This document shows, in pieces, positions 37,328 through 45,365 of a stretch of 64,000 nt of DNA. The DNA lies in NCBI RefSeq assembly GCF_016860525.1, contig NZ_BNEA01000001.1:1071501-1135500 (forward strand). The letters run 5' to 3'. The stretch's first letter is position 1. Each line of letters starts with the position of its first letter. Source of the DNA: Streptomyces rubradiris (GTDB taxonomy: Bacteria; Actinomycetota; Actinomycetes; Streptomycetales; Streptomycetaceae). Below the pieces are notes generated by a model, which ran no database searches, was not told the origin of the DNA, and was given only the letters and a program-made list of their open reading frames with translations. Position numbers and translations under genes: made by a program.

Positions 37328-38227
37328 TCAGCCCTTCAGTCCGGAGGTCGCCATGCCGTCGATCAGATAGCGCTGGAAGGCGAGGAAGAACAGCAGCACC
37401 GGCAGCAGCGCGACCAGCGACATGGCGATCATGCCGCCGTAGTTGGCGGCCACGCCGTCGGAGTCGCGGAACATCATCAGGCCCAGGGAGACGGTGTACT
37501 TGCCGGGCTCGTTGAGGTAGATCAGCGGGCCCATGAAGTCGTTCCAGGCGTTGATGAAGGTGAAGATCGCGCTGGTGATGAGCGCGGGCCGGCACAGCGG
37601 CAGCACGATCGACCAGTAGGTGCGCAGGTGCCCGCAGCCGTCGAGGCGGGCGGCCTCGTCCAGTTCCCGGGGCAGGTTCCGCATGAACTGCACCATGAGG
37701 AAGACGAAGAAGGCCTCGGTGGCGAGGTACTTGCCGATCAGCAGCGGGACGTAGGTGTTGACCAGCTCCAGCTTCTGGAACATCACGTACTGCGGGATCA
37801 GCAGCACGTGGTACGGCAGCAGGAGCGTGCCGATCATGAGGGAGAACAGCAGGTTGCGGCCGGCGAACTTGATGCGCGCGAAGGCGTAGGCGGTCAGCGA
37901 GCAGGAGACCAGGACGCCGACGACCGCGCCGCCCGCGTAGAGCAGGGAGTTCTGGAAGAACGTCCAGATCCTGACGTCCGCTATGCCGTCGGCGAGGCCC
38001 TTGAAATTGGACAGGATGGGGCGGGACGGGAACAGCGTGAGGCTGTTGATGATGTCCTTGCTGGGCTTGAACGAGGCGCCGATCACCCAGACGACCGGAT
38101 AGAGGATGACGGCCAGGATCAGCAGGGCACCGAGGTGCCAGGCGAGGGAGCCGGCCCGCCGGCGGCCGGGGCCCGGGGTCCGGGTGCCGGCCGCGCGCAC
38201 CGGGGCCTTGGTCATGGTGGCGCTCAT
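37328..38227 (-). CDS. CUT1-family carbohydrate ABC transporter permease (MalG-like)
   Basis: Inner-membrane permease. The 299 residues have a Pro/Arg/Gly-rich start and six membrane segments beginning near residue 30, with the ATPase-contact EAA loop ELDEAARLDGCG. ATG at 38227 overlaps the stop of the first permease gene (ATGA). No ATPase gene follows; in Streptomyces such CUT1 systems are usually energised by the shared MsiK ATPase. Confidence 0.93.
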   Translation of the reverse strand: MSATMTKAPVRAAGTRTPGPGRRRAGSLAWHLGALLILAVILYPVVWVIGASFKPSKDIINSLTLFPSRPILSNFKGLADGIADVRIWTFFQNSLLYAGGAVVGVLVSCSLTAYAFARIKFAGRNLLFSLMIGTLLLPYHVLLIPQYVMFQKLELVNTYVPLLIGKYLATEAFFVFLMVQFMRNLPRELDEAARLDGCGHLRTYWSIVLPLCRPALITSAIFTFINAWNDFMGPLIYLNEPGKYTVSLGLMMFRDSDGVAANYGGMIAMSLVALLPVLLFFLAFQRYLIDGMATSGLKG

Positions 38228-39195
38228 CGGGCGTCCTCCTCGTAGTGCACCCACTTCTTCTGGGACCAGAAGAGGACGGCCGTCACCAGGGCCACGGCGA
38301 GCAGCAGCATCCAGGCCATGGCGGAGGCGAAGCCCATCTGGGCGTTCTTGAAGCCCTGCTGGTAGAGGTAGCAGGTGTAGACGAGCGTGGCGTCGGCCGG
38401 TCCGCAGGCGGTGTTGGAGACGACGTAGGCCGAGCCGAAGATCTGGAACGAGTGGATGGTCTCCAGCAGCACGTTGAAGAACAGCACCGGGGAGATCATC
38501 GGCAGGGTGATGTTCCAGAACCTGCGCAAGGCTCCGGCGCCGTCCATCTCGGCCGCCTCGTACAGTTCCCTGGGCACCTGCTTGAGCCCGGCCAGGAAGA
38601 TGACCATGGGCGCCCCGAACTGCCAGACGGTCAGCGCGACCAGGGAGTACATCACCCAGTCCGCGTTGCCGACCCAGCCGCCGACGTGGAAGCCGAGGAA
38701 GGTCTGCGTCCGGTCCACGACGGCGCCGTCGGAGAACAGCGACCGCCAGACGAAGCCGACCGAGACGCTCGCGCCGATGAGCGAGGGGGCGTAGAAGGCG
38801 GCCCGGTAGAAGGCCTGGCCGCGGCGGCTCTGCGCGAGGAGCAGAGCGACGCCGAGGGCGAGCAGCAGCTTGAGCGGGGTGCCGATGACGACGTACTTGG
38901 CCGTCACCTCCACCGACTTCTGCCAGCGCGGGTCGTCGAACATCTTGGTGAAGTTGTCGAGACCGACCCACTTGGGGCTGGTGAAGAGGTTGTAGTCGGT
39001 GAACGCGAAGTAGAGGGAGGCGATCATCGGGCCCGCGGTCAGCAGCAGGAACCCGGCGATCCACGGGGACATGAACAGATAGCCGGCGAGATTCTCCCGC
39101 CGCCGGCCCGGCCGCCCCGTCCTCGCGGTGGCGGCCCGGCGCGCGCCGCGGGTCGCGGGCACGGAGTCCTTGACGAGCGTCACGGCGTTTCCCAT
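38224..39195 (-). CDS. CUT1-family carbohydrate ABC transporter permease (MalF-like)
   Basis: First permease subunit. The 323 residues have a basic N-terminus, a first membrane helix at about 37-60 (YLFMSPWIAGFLLLTAGPMI), four to five later helices, and the EAA loop ELYEAAEMDGAGALRRFWNI. Its ATG shares one base with the stop of the binding-protein gene (TGATG), and its stop overlaps the next permease, so the three genes are translationally linked. Confidence 0.93.
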   Translation of the reverse strand: MGNAVTLVKDSVPATRGARRAATARTGRPGRRRENLAGYLFMSPWIAGFLLLTAGPMIASLYFAFTDYNLFTSPKWVGLDNFTKMFDDPRWQKSVEVTAKYVVIGTPLKLLLALGVALLLAQSRRGQAFYRAAFYAPSLIGASVSVGFVWRSLFSDGAVVDRTQTFLGFHVGGWVGNADWVMYSLVALTVWQFGAPMVIFLAGLKQVPRELYEAAEMDGAGALRRFWNITLPMISPVLFFNVLLETIHSFQIFGSAYVVSNTACGPADATLVYTCYLYQQGFKNAQMGFASAMAWMLLLAVALVTAVLFWSQKKWVHYEEDAR

Positions 39196-40478
39196 CAGGC
39201 CTGGAAGGCGGCTTCGGCCTCGGTGAAGAACTGCTTCACCGCGTCGGAGACCTTGGACTTGCCCTGTCCGAGGTCTCCGCCGATGCGCAGGAAGGCGGCC
39301 TCGATGGTGTCGGCACCGGAAGGGTGCGGGGTGATCGTGCCGAGGACGCCGGCCTTGGCGGTGTCCTCCTCGTACTGCGCGATCTCCTTGTTGACCGCGT
39401 CGGCCGGCTTGTACGCCGCGAACTGCTCGGTGCTGGTGAGGATGCCGCGGTCGTAACCCATGATCTCGCCGACCCGGGGGTCGTGGACCATGAAGTCGAT
39501 GAACTGCGCGACCTCCTTGGGGTGCGAGGTGCGGGCGGAGGCGCTGAGCATCAGGGAGGCGAGGTACTGGCCGGTGTGCTTGCCGTCCGTGGTGGGGATG
39601 GGCGCGAGGCCGTACTCGCTGTCGCCCTCGGCCGAGTAGCGGACGGTGAAGTTGTCCCAGGTGAACTCCGAGGCGCCGTGGCCGGCGGAGAGGGAGGACT
39701 TGGGCTTGTCCTGCTGGACGACCTTGGGGTCGGTGACGACGCCGGCCTTGACCCGGCCCAGGCCGTCCGTCCACCACTCCGTCAGATCGGCCTGGTCGAA
39801 GCCCAGTCCGTCGTCGGTGAAGAACGCCTTGCCGTTCTGGCGCAGGTAGAGGTCGTACAGGTACATGATGGTGAAGTAGCCGGTGTCCCCGGGGACCCGC
39901 GTCTTGTCGCGGATGGTCTTCAGGGCCTTGAAGTACTCGTCCCAGGTCCAGCCCGGCCGGGGTTCGACGCCCGCCTTCCGGAAGACCTTCTTGTCGATGA
40001 CGAGTGACATGGTGTTGGAGCCGACCGGAACTCCGAGCTGCTTGCCGTCGACCTCGCCGACCTTCGTGACGCCCGCGCGGAAATGACCCAGGCTCAGATT
40101 CCCGGCCTCCACCTGAGGCTTGAGATCCAGGAGAATTCCGCGCTTGTCGTACTTCCTGAGGAAAGTGACGGCGTTTTGGAAAACATCCGGGGGGTTTCCG
40201 CCGGCGGCCTGGGTCTGGAACTTCTCCCAGAACGAGTCATACGTCTGGAAATCGGTTTTGACCTTGATCTTGGGGTATTTCCGCTCGAAGAGGGCGATGG
40301 ACTGGTTGATCTTCTTGGCCCGCTCCTCGGCACCCCACCAGGAGTAACGGATCGTCACCGTGCCGTCTCCGGAGCCGCTTCCGCCGCCGCAGCCGGTGGT
40401 CGCGGCGAGCCCGAGCGTGGCCGCCGACGCCCCGGCCGCCTTCAGGATCGTACGCCTGTCAAGATTCCTGGTTCCCAC
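39195..40478 (-). CDS. extracellular sugar-binding lipoprotein of the ABC transporter
   Basis: Captures an oligosaccharide outside the cell. The 427 residues begin with a twin-arginine-type signal (LDRRTILKAAGASAATLGL) ending in TTGC, so Cys30 is the probable lipidation site. The mature part has typical SBP features (VTIRYSWWGAEERAKKINQS, FWEKFQTQAAGGNPPDVF, PRPGWTWDEYFKALKTIRDK). GTG at 40478 was chosen because GGGGAGG lies 7 bases upstream; a longer in-frame ATG at 40514 has no such site. The substrate is probably a pectin-derived sugar, given the neighbouring lyase. Confidence 0.9.
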   Translation of the reverse strand: MGTRNLDRRTILKAAGASAATLGLAATTGCGGGSGSGDGTVTIRYSWWGAEERAKKINQSIALFERKYPKIKVKTDFQTYDSFWEKFQTQAAGGNPPDVFQNAVTFLRKYDKRGILLDLKPQVEAGNLSLGHFRAGVTKVGEVDGKQLGVPVGSNTMSLVIDKKVFRKAGVEPRPGWTWDEYFKALKTIRDKTRVPGDTGYFTIMYLYDLYLRQNGKAFFTDDGLGFDQADLTEWWTDGLGRVKAGVVTDPKVVQQDKPKSSLSAGHGASEFTWDNFTVRYSAEGDSEYGLAPIPTTDGKHTGQYLASLMLSASARTSHPKEVAQFIDFMVHDPRVGEIMGYDRGILTSTEQFAAYKPADAVNKEIAQYEEDTAKAGVLGTITPHPSGADTIEAAFLRIGGDLGQGKSKVSDAVKQFFTEAEAAFQA

Positions 40479-40525
40479 AGTCGGGCCTCCCCGCAGCATC
40501 TCCGCGACGCGCATGAATCGTTTCA

Positions 40526-40539
40526 AGTAAGCGCTTGCT
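40526..40539. promoter_or_regulatory. LacI-family operator upstream of the sugar transporter
   Basis: AGTAAGCGCTTGCT has the perfect AAGCGCTT core of LacI/CcpA-type operators and symmetrical AG/CT ends. It lies about 50 bp upstream of the binding-protein start, and a possible -35 (TTGTGC) and -10 (AACGAT) flank it on the minus strand. A repressor bound here would block the transporter operon. No lacI-type gene is in this window. Confidence 0.65.
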
Positions 40540-40651
40540 GGCACAAGGTACGAAGGGGCCCGGGGTGCGTCAATGACCCGGACAGGATTTTCTTGCGGGC
40601 GCCCGGACCGGCCGACCGGCCCGGCACCCGACCCCACCGCCGGAAACCGAC

Positions 40652-40700
40652 CGGCCCGTCGGCCGTTCCCACTGGTGAGGGAAGCGTGGCCGACGGGCCG
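40652..40700 (-). terminator. terminator downstream of the epoxide-hydrolase-like gene
   Basis: A perfect 13-bp outer stem (CGGCCCGTCGGCC at 40652-40664, complement at 40688-40700) plus an inner TTCCC/GGGAA pairing, 19 bp past the stop codon. Confidence 0.85.
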
Positions 40701-40718
40701 AACGAGCCGGACGGGGCA

Positions 40719-41807
40719 TCAGGCGGGCAGGGACGCCAGCCAGTCGAGCAGGATGCGGTTCGTCTCCTCCGGACGCTCCTGCTGGACGAAGTGCCCGCAA
40801 CCGTCCAGGATGTGCGAACCGAGAAGGCCGGGCAGCGTCTCGGGGTACGCCTTGACGGCGTCGGCCAGCCAGGCGAGGGAGGCGTCCCGTTCACCCCCGA
40901 TGAACAGCGAGGGCCGCGTGATCGGCCGCCCCGCCCAACCGGCCAGGTCCGCCCAGTCCCGGTCCATGTTCCGGTACCGGTTCAGCGCCCCGGTCATCCC
41001 CGTCCGCTCGAACTCGCCGGCGAGGACGTCGAGGTCCCCCTCCCCCAGCCAGGACGGCAGCACACCTACGGGGAAACGCTCGCGCAGTGTCCCGCCGGCC
41101 CCGGTGAAGTGCGGGTCGGGGGCGCCGGGGGCGGGCATGGTGTCGGCGGACAGTGCCGCGTAGAAGCCCGCGAGCCAGCCGCGCACATCGGGCTCGATCT
41201 CGGCTTCGGCCCGGCCCGGCCGCTGGAAGTAGGAGACGTAGAACTCCTGGGGGCGGGAGTGCGCGCCGGGCTCTTCGCTCGCGCCGGCTCCGCCCATGCG
41301 GGCGAAGACCTCGCTGGGGCGGGGGCCGCCGGGCGGGGTGTACGGCACGCCGAGCAGCCCCACGGCCCGGAACACGTCCGGCCTGGTCAGGGTGGACATG
41401 GCGGCGATCGTCGCGCCCCAGTCGTGCCCGACGACCACGGCGGAACGCTCGCCCAGACCCTCCACCACGGCGACGTTGTCCGCGACCAGGTCGAGCATCC
41501 GGTACGCCTCCACGGCCTCCGGCTTGGAGGAACGGCCGTACCCGCGCACGTCGATCGCCACCGCGCGGTAACCGGCCGAGGCGAGCGCCGCCAGCTGGTG
41601 CCGCCAGGCGTACCAGGACTCCGGGAAGCCGTGCAGGAGCAGCACCAGGGGCCCGCTGCCCTGCTCGACCAGGTGGACACGACCGGCCGGGGAAGGGAGG
41701 AGACGGTGGGTTGGAGCGGAGGCGGGTGCGGCGGACGAGGGGCCGGTGGGGGCGGAGCGGCCGGCCGCGACGGAGGCGGCGGGGGTGGAGCCGGCGGTGG
41801 GTGGCAC
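40719..41807 (-). CDS. alpha/beta hydrolase, epoxide-hydrolase-like
   Basis: The 362 residues have an Ala/Ser/Pro-rich lead of about 35 residues followed by an alpha/beta-hydrolase fold. The HGFP oxyanion motif lies at 59-62, the nucleophile Asp129 in VVVGHDWGAT, and a C-terminal DGCGHFVQQERP supplies the histidine. Asp at the nucleophile position with HGxP is characteristic of epoxide hydrolases (haloalkane dehalogenases share it). GTG at 41807 follows AGGAGA. It stands alone, ending with its own terminator before the transporter operon promoter. Confidence 0.85.
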   Translation of the reverse strand: MPPTAGSTPAASVAAGRSAPTGPSSAAPASAPTHRLLPSPAGRVHLVEQGSGPLVLLLHGFPESWYAWRHQLAALASAGYRAVAIDVRGYGRSSKPEAVEAYRMLDLVADNVAVVEGLGERSAVVVGHDWGATIAAMSTLTRPDVFRAVGLLGVPYTPPGGPRPSEVFARMGGAGASEEPGAHSRPQEFYVSYFQRPGRAEAEIEPDVRGWLAGFYAALSADTMPAPGAPDPHFTGAGGTLRERFPVGVLPSWLGEGDLDVLAGEFERTGMTGALNRYRNMDRDWADLAGWAGRPITRPSLFIGGERDASLAWLADAVKAYPETLPGLLGSHILDGCGHFVQQERPEETNRILLDWLASLPA

Positions 41808-42520
41808 GGGATCTCCTGGGGTTGTGGGAGTTGGGGTGGCCAGTGGGTCTGGGTGCGGTCCTGGGGTTTCTTCGGGTGCCCTCGGTGGGTCCTGGGCAGG
41901 GGCAGCGGGCAGGGGTGTGGCGCGGTGCCGGGGCGGGCGGTCGGACCCGCCGGGAGCGGGTCGGGTGGGTCGGCACCTGAAGACCGGCTGGTGCCGGGCG
42001 CGACCCGCGAAAGGGCCGGCCGGAACGGACCCGGGGGGCTGGACGCGTGGGTTACGGGCAGACGGGTGCCGGAGACGGTGGGTGACTCTTGCCCGGGGTC
42101 CTGAACACGATCATCCGGCGGGTGGCCGGGCCGGGACGAGGGTTGTTGCCGGTTCGGCAAAACGCGTCCGCTCGGCGGCGGAGTGGAGGCCGACCACGGC
42201 CGACGGCCCCCGACTACGCCCGCGCGTCCGAACCGGTCACCGTCCGTGAACCGACGCCCGGCCGCACGCCCAGCGCAGGGGGCGTCCCGAGCCTCCCTGT
42301 ACGTCCGCGTGCCACAGGGCGTACGTCGGTACGCCACAGCCGCAAGGGTCGCTACCGCCTTCGGCGGGCCAAGCCGGGCCGCGCGCGGGGCGGGGGGCTT
42401 CGCAGGCCCAAGGGGTCGGAGGGCACGGGTCCAAGGGACGGGACACGGAGGGGGGAGCCTGCGGAGGTGCAGGACGCCTGATGCCGCCAGGGGACGGGGG
42501 CGGAGCGGGAATGCCCAGGA

Positions 42521-42580
42521 GCCCCGGCCAGGCAGCCTCAGGGGGCTCCGAGTCCGCAAGGGCCCGGCCAGGCAACCTCA
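42521..42580. repeat. two-copy direct repeat, 40-bp spacing
   Basis: The 20-mers at 42521-42540 and 42561-42580 match at about 18 of 20 positions (core CCCGGCCAGGCAnCCTCA). Confidence 0.6.
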
Positions 42581-42729
42581 TGGGCCTTGAGCCCGCCCGA
42601 GGCCCGCAGAGACCGGCGGCCCTGTCGGCGAACCGCCCGCCCGCACCCGACCGCAAGCCGTGCCCTCCCCCGCCTGTCCTGGACCGTGCCGATGGGGCTC
42701 CGCCGTGCGCCCGCGCCGGTGCGGATACG

Positions 42730-42767
42730 CCGACGGCCCATCCGCACTGTCGCAGATGGGCCGTCGG
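42730..42767 (-). terminator. terminator of the second tRNA-Val(CAC)
   Basis: A 13-bp stem (CCGACGGCCCATC at 42730-42742, complement at 42755-42767) lies 6 bp past the tRNA 3' end. Confidence 0.82.
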
Positions 42768-42773
42768 TCCGGG

Positions 42774-42845
42774 TGGGCGATACTGGGTTCGAACCAGTGA
42801 CCTCTTCGGTGTGAACGAAGCGCTCTCCCACTGAGCTAATCGCCC
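42774..42845 (-). tRNA. tRNA-Val (anticodon CAC), second copy
   Basis: 72-nt cloverleaf with acceptor GGGCGAT/ATCGCCC and anticodon loop TTCACAC. It differs from the copy at 32835 at two positions (one in the D arm, one in the T loop). A -10-like TAATGT lies about 20 bp upstream. CCA is not encoded. Confidence 0.96.
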
Positions 42846-42930
42846 GGGCGCAGGAAGAACATTACCCCATGTCAGGGGGTGCTTCCGACCAGGGGCCGGG
42901 CGGCGGACGCCTCCGGCCCCCGAGGCCGCG

Positions 42931-43395
42931 TCACTGGTCCTTGATCTTCCAGGGCATGACGAGGCCGAACTTCCAGAGGTAGATCCCGGCGAGCACGCCG
43001 ATGATCACCAGTCCGATCACGGTGAGGGCGATGTTGCGGCGGCGCACCTTGGGATCGAGGGCCCGCTGGGCCGCCTCGGTGACCTTGCGTTTGGTCCAGC
43101 GGAGCACGAGCTGGGCCCAGACGAACTCGGTCGCCCAGATCGCCATGCCGCCGAAGATCACGACCCAGCCGGGCCCGGGCAGCGGCAGCATGATGATGCC
43201 CGCGACGACCACCGCGAAGCCGACCACGAAGACCCCGACCTGCCAGCTCAGATGCAGGAGCCGGCGGGATTTGATGAATTCCGGCGCCCGCGAGCCCAGC
43301 CCGCTCCCGGCTTCCTCGGCGGTTTCCTGCCGGTCCGTCTTGGCCTTGTTGGATGCCACGGCGACCTCGCCCGGTTCGTCACTCCCCGTATTCAT
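42931..43395 (-). CDS. PGPGW-motif (TIGR02611-type) membrane protein
   Basis: Small membrane protein of unknown function. The 154 residues have a charged N-terminus (to about 50), a first helix pair containing the signature MLPLPGPGWVVIFGG, and a further C-terminal hydrophobic helix (IALTVIGLVIIGVLAGIYL). ATG at 43395 was chosen; an in-frame GTG at 43428 has no ribosome-binding site. It is transcribed divergently from ssgB. Confidence 0.85.
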   Translation of the reverse strand: MNTGSDEPGEVAVASNKAKTDRQETAEEAGSGLGSRAPEFIKSRRLLHLSWQVGVFVVGFAVVVAGIIMLPLPGPGWVVIFGGMAIWATEFVWAQLVLRWTKRKVTEAAQRALDPKVRRRNIALTVIGLVIIGVLAGIYLWKFGLVMPWKIKDQ

Positions 43396-43586
43396 ATAGA
43401 CAAACCCTACCCGAGTGAAACCAGTCACCGGGATGGTCGTAGATCCGGTACGAGTTCTCGGCCGGAAGAGTTACGTAAACACACCCAAAACCCTCAGAGG
43501 GGTTTACAACGGCACCGTAGGTGGCATGTCGATTTCGCCGACGTGCGAATCCCCGAGCGCACACTGAGCGAAAGGCCCTGGCGCTT

Positions 43587-44000
43587 ATGAACACCACGGT
43601 CAGCTGCGAGCTGCACCTGCGCCTCGTTGTGTCGAGCGAGTCCTCCCTGCCTGTCCCCGCAGGCCTGCGGTACGACACGGCCGACCCCTACGCCGTGCAC
43701 GCCACCTTCCACACCGGAGCCGAGGAGACCGTCGAGTGGGTGTTCGCCCGCGACCTCCTCGCCGAGGGCCTGCACCGGCCCACCGGCACCGGCGACGTCC
43801 GCGTCTGGCCATCCCGCAGCCATGGTCAGGGCGTCGTGTGCATCGCCCTCAGCTCCCCGGAGGGAGAGGCGCTGCTGGAGGCCCCCGCGCGGGCCCTGGA
43901 GTCCTTCCTGAAGCGAACCGACGCCGCCGTGCCGCCCGGCACGGAGCACCGGCACTTCGACCTGGATCAGGAGCTCTCGCACATCCTGGCGGAGAGCTAG
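43587..44000 (+). CDS. ssgB: sporulation-specific cell division protein SsgB
   Basis: SALP-family protein found only in morphologically complex actinomycetes. In Streptomyces it recruits FtsZ to future septation sites in aerial hyphae. The 137 residues equal the size of known SsgB proteins and begin MNTTVSCELHLRLVVSSESS, with VWPSRSHGQGVVCIALSSPE and an acidic C-terminus (DLDQELSHILAES). ATG at 43587 fits that size; the longer frame has no SALP character. In S. coelicolor ssgB is reported to depend on the stress sigma factor SigH; I could not place that promoter confidently here. Confidence 0.96.
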   Translation: MNTTVSCELHLRLVVSSESSLPVPAGLRYDTADPYAVHATFHTGAEETVEWVFARDLLAEGLHRPTGTGDVRVWPSRSHGQGVVCIALSSPEGEALLEAPARALESFLKRTDAAVPPGTEHRHFDLDQELSHILAES

Positions 44001-44396
44001 GCCGCGGCCCCTGAGAGCAGCCCGGCGCCGTCCACTCGGGGAGACGGCTCGGGCCAGGACAACCGCATACGGCAACGGACCGACGCCGCCCTCGTGAGCG
44101 TTCACGGGCGGCGTCGGTCTGCTGTCGTCGACTGCGGTCCGCGAGCGGACGAACGCCGTGCGTGCGCGATGCCCGCGTGGGAGCGCGGCAGGCGTGCGGC
44201 CGGCCGTCGTGCGCGTGCGGCCGGCCCGGCGCCGTGGGCCGCGCGGCCGGGCCGGTGCGGCGGGAACCCCGTGCGGGGCGGGGGCGTTCTCACGGCAATC
44301 GGGGTCGGGGAAGGACGGGTGCGGTCGGCGCGGGAGTCGCTACCATCGGCCAGCATCGGCGGGCGCCCGCCCGACCCCCAGGCCAGGGAGCGAAAC
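44001..44396. other. noncoding region between ssgB and the CGNR gene
   Basis: 396 bp holding the ssgB terminator (44078-44119) and very G+C-rich sequence. No gene was recognised; the promoter for the CGNR gene should lie in its 3' part. Confidence 0.5.
44078..44119 (+). terminator. terminator downstream of ssgB
   Basis: A perfect 14-bp stem (GACCGACGCCGCCC at 44078-44091, complement at 44106-44119) with a 14-nt loop. Confidence 0.85.
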
Positions 44397-44957
44397 GTGC
44401 TGATCACCCACGACACCCGGTGCGCCCTCGACACCGTGGTGGATCTGGTGAACTCCGCGCCCGAGGACGATGCGGCGGCGGACGGTCTGCCCGACGTCCA
44501 GGCACTCACGGATTTCGTACGAAGCCACAAAATCAGCGACATCGGCGTGCTGTCGGAGCTGGATCTCTCCGCGGTGCGCAGGCTCCGGGGGCGCTTCGCG
44601 GCGATCTTCGCGGCCCCGGACGCCCGGTCGGCGGCCTTGATGATCAACGAGCTGGTCGCCGCCGCCGGCACCACTCCCCGGCTGACCGACCACGACGGTT
44701 ACGACTGGCACATGCACTACTTCGCGCCGGGCGCCTCCGTGGCCGATCATCTCGCCGCCGACTGCGGGATGGCGCTGGCCTTCTTCGTGGTGGCCGGCGA
44801 ACAGGAGCGGCTGCGGCGCTGCGAGGCACCGGACTGCCGGCGCGCCTTCGTGGACCTCTCCCGCAACCGCTCGCGCCGCTACTGCGACAGCCGTACCTGT
44901 GGGAACCGGCTGCATGTCGCCGCCTACCGGGCCCGGCGCAAGGAGGCGGCGGGCTGA
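44397..44957 (+). CDS. CGNR zinc-finger (ABATE-domain) protein
   Basis: Predicted DNA-binding regulator. The 186 residues have an N-terminal ABATE-like helical domain (LDTVVDLVNSAPEDD, YDWHMHYFAPGASVADHLAA) and a C-terminal zinc site with Cys142, Cys147, Cys163 and Cys168 (RRCEAPDCRRAF, RRYCDSRTCGNRLHVAAYRA). GTG at 44397 follows AGGGAG. Targets are unknown; its proximity to ssgB is conserved-looking but not evidence of a developmental role. Confidence 0.9.
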   Translation: MLITHDTRCALDTVVDLVNSAPEDDAAADGLPDVQALTDFVRSHKISDIGVLSELDLSAVRRLRGRFAAIFAAPDARSAALMINELVAAAGTTPRLTDHDGYDWHMHYFAPGASVADHLAADCGMALAFFVVAGEQERLRRCEAPDCRRAFVDLSRNRSRRYCDSRTCGNRLHVAAYRARRKEAAG

Positions 44958-45058
44958 GCGGGGCGGACGGGGCCGGCCGGCCCTGTGCTGCTGCCCGGAC
45001 GGTGCCCCCCGATGCGACGTCGGTCCCGGCGGGTGGCGCCGGGACGGACGTGTACGGC

Positions 45059-45211
45059 TCACAGCAACAGCAGATCGTGCAGCGCAGCCATGAGCAGCAG
45101 ACACCCGATCACCGCCAGGAAGATCATCAGCGGTGGCTGGGAAAGGGCGAAGAGGCACCCGCGAGGCTCGTCCTTGGGCGGCGCGGCCTCGCTCTGAGTA
45201 GTGTCCAGCAT
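45059..45211 (-). CDS. small single-span membrane protein
   Basis: The 50-residue frame reads MLDTTQSEAAPPKDEPRG at the start, then a hydrophobic helix at about 27-48 (PLMIFLAVIGCLLLMAAL) ending in DLLLL. Acidic/proline-rich head followed by one membrane helix is protein-like. Codons mostly end in G/C. An in-frame ATG at 45226 would add five residues. It converges with the CGNR gene. Function unknown. Confidence 0.6.
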   Translation of the reverse strand: MLDTTQSEAAPPKDEPRGCLFALSQPPLMIFLAVIGCLLLMAALHDLLLL

Positions 45212-45365
45212 CTCGCCGCAGATCATGGCGCAACCGGTGCCCGGTCGCGATCAGCGCTCGGAGATCTTGCGGGAGTTCGCCGAATACCGTGAGGTCTCGT
45301 CCGGCTCGTGAACGATTCCGGCCGCCCGGGGACTCACTGTGTCCCTTCGGCCAGTCATGTGACTG

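Larger units (their letters stand above)
41808..42773. other. long noncoding gap upstream of the epoxide-hydrolase-like gene
   Basis: 966 bp between the hydrolase gene and tRNA-Val. Several open frames exist on both strands, but none has protein-like composition or a good ribosome-binding site. It holds a 40-bp-spaced direct repeat (42521-42540 and 42561-42580) and the tRNA terminator at 42730-42767. It may be decayed DNA. Confidence 0.55.

Noticed and set aside
42538-42831. Minus-strand frame beginning MGERFVHTEEVTGSNPVSPT
   Set aside because: It is a read-through of the tRNA-Val(CAC) gene; the same false peptide appears at the other copy near 32835.
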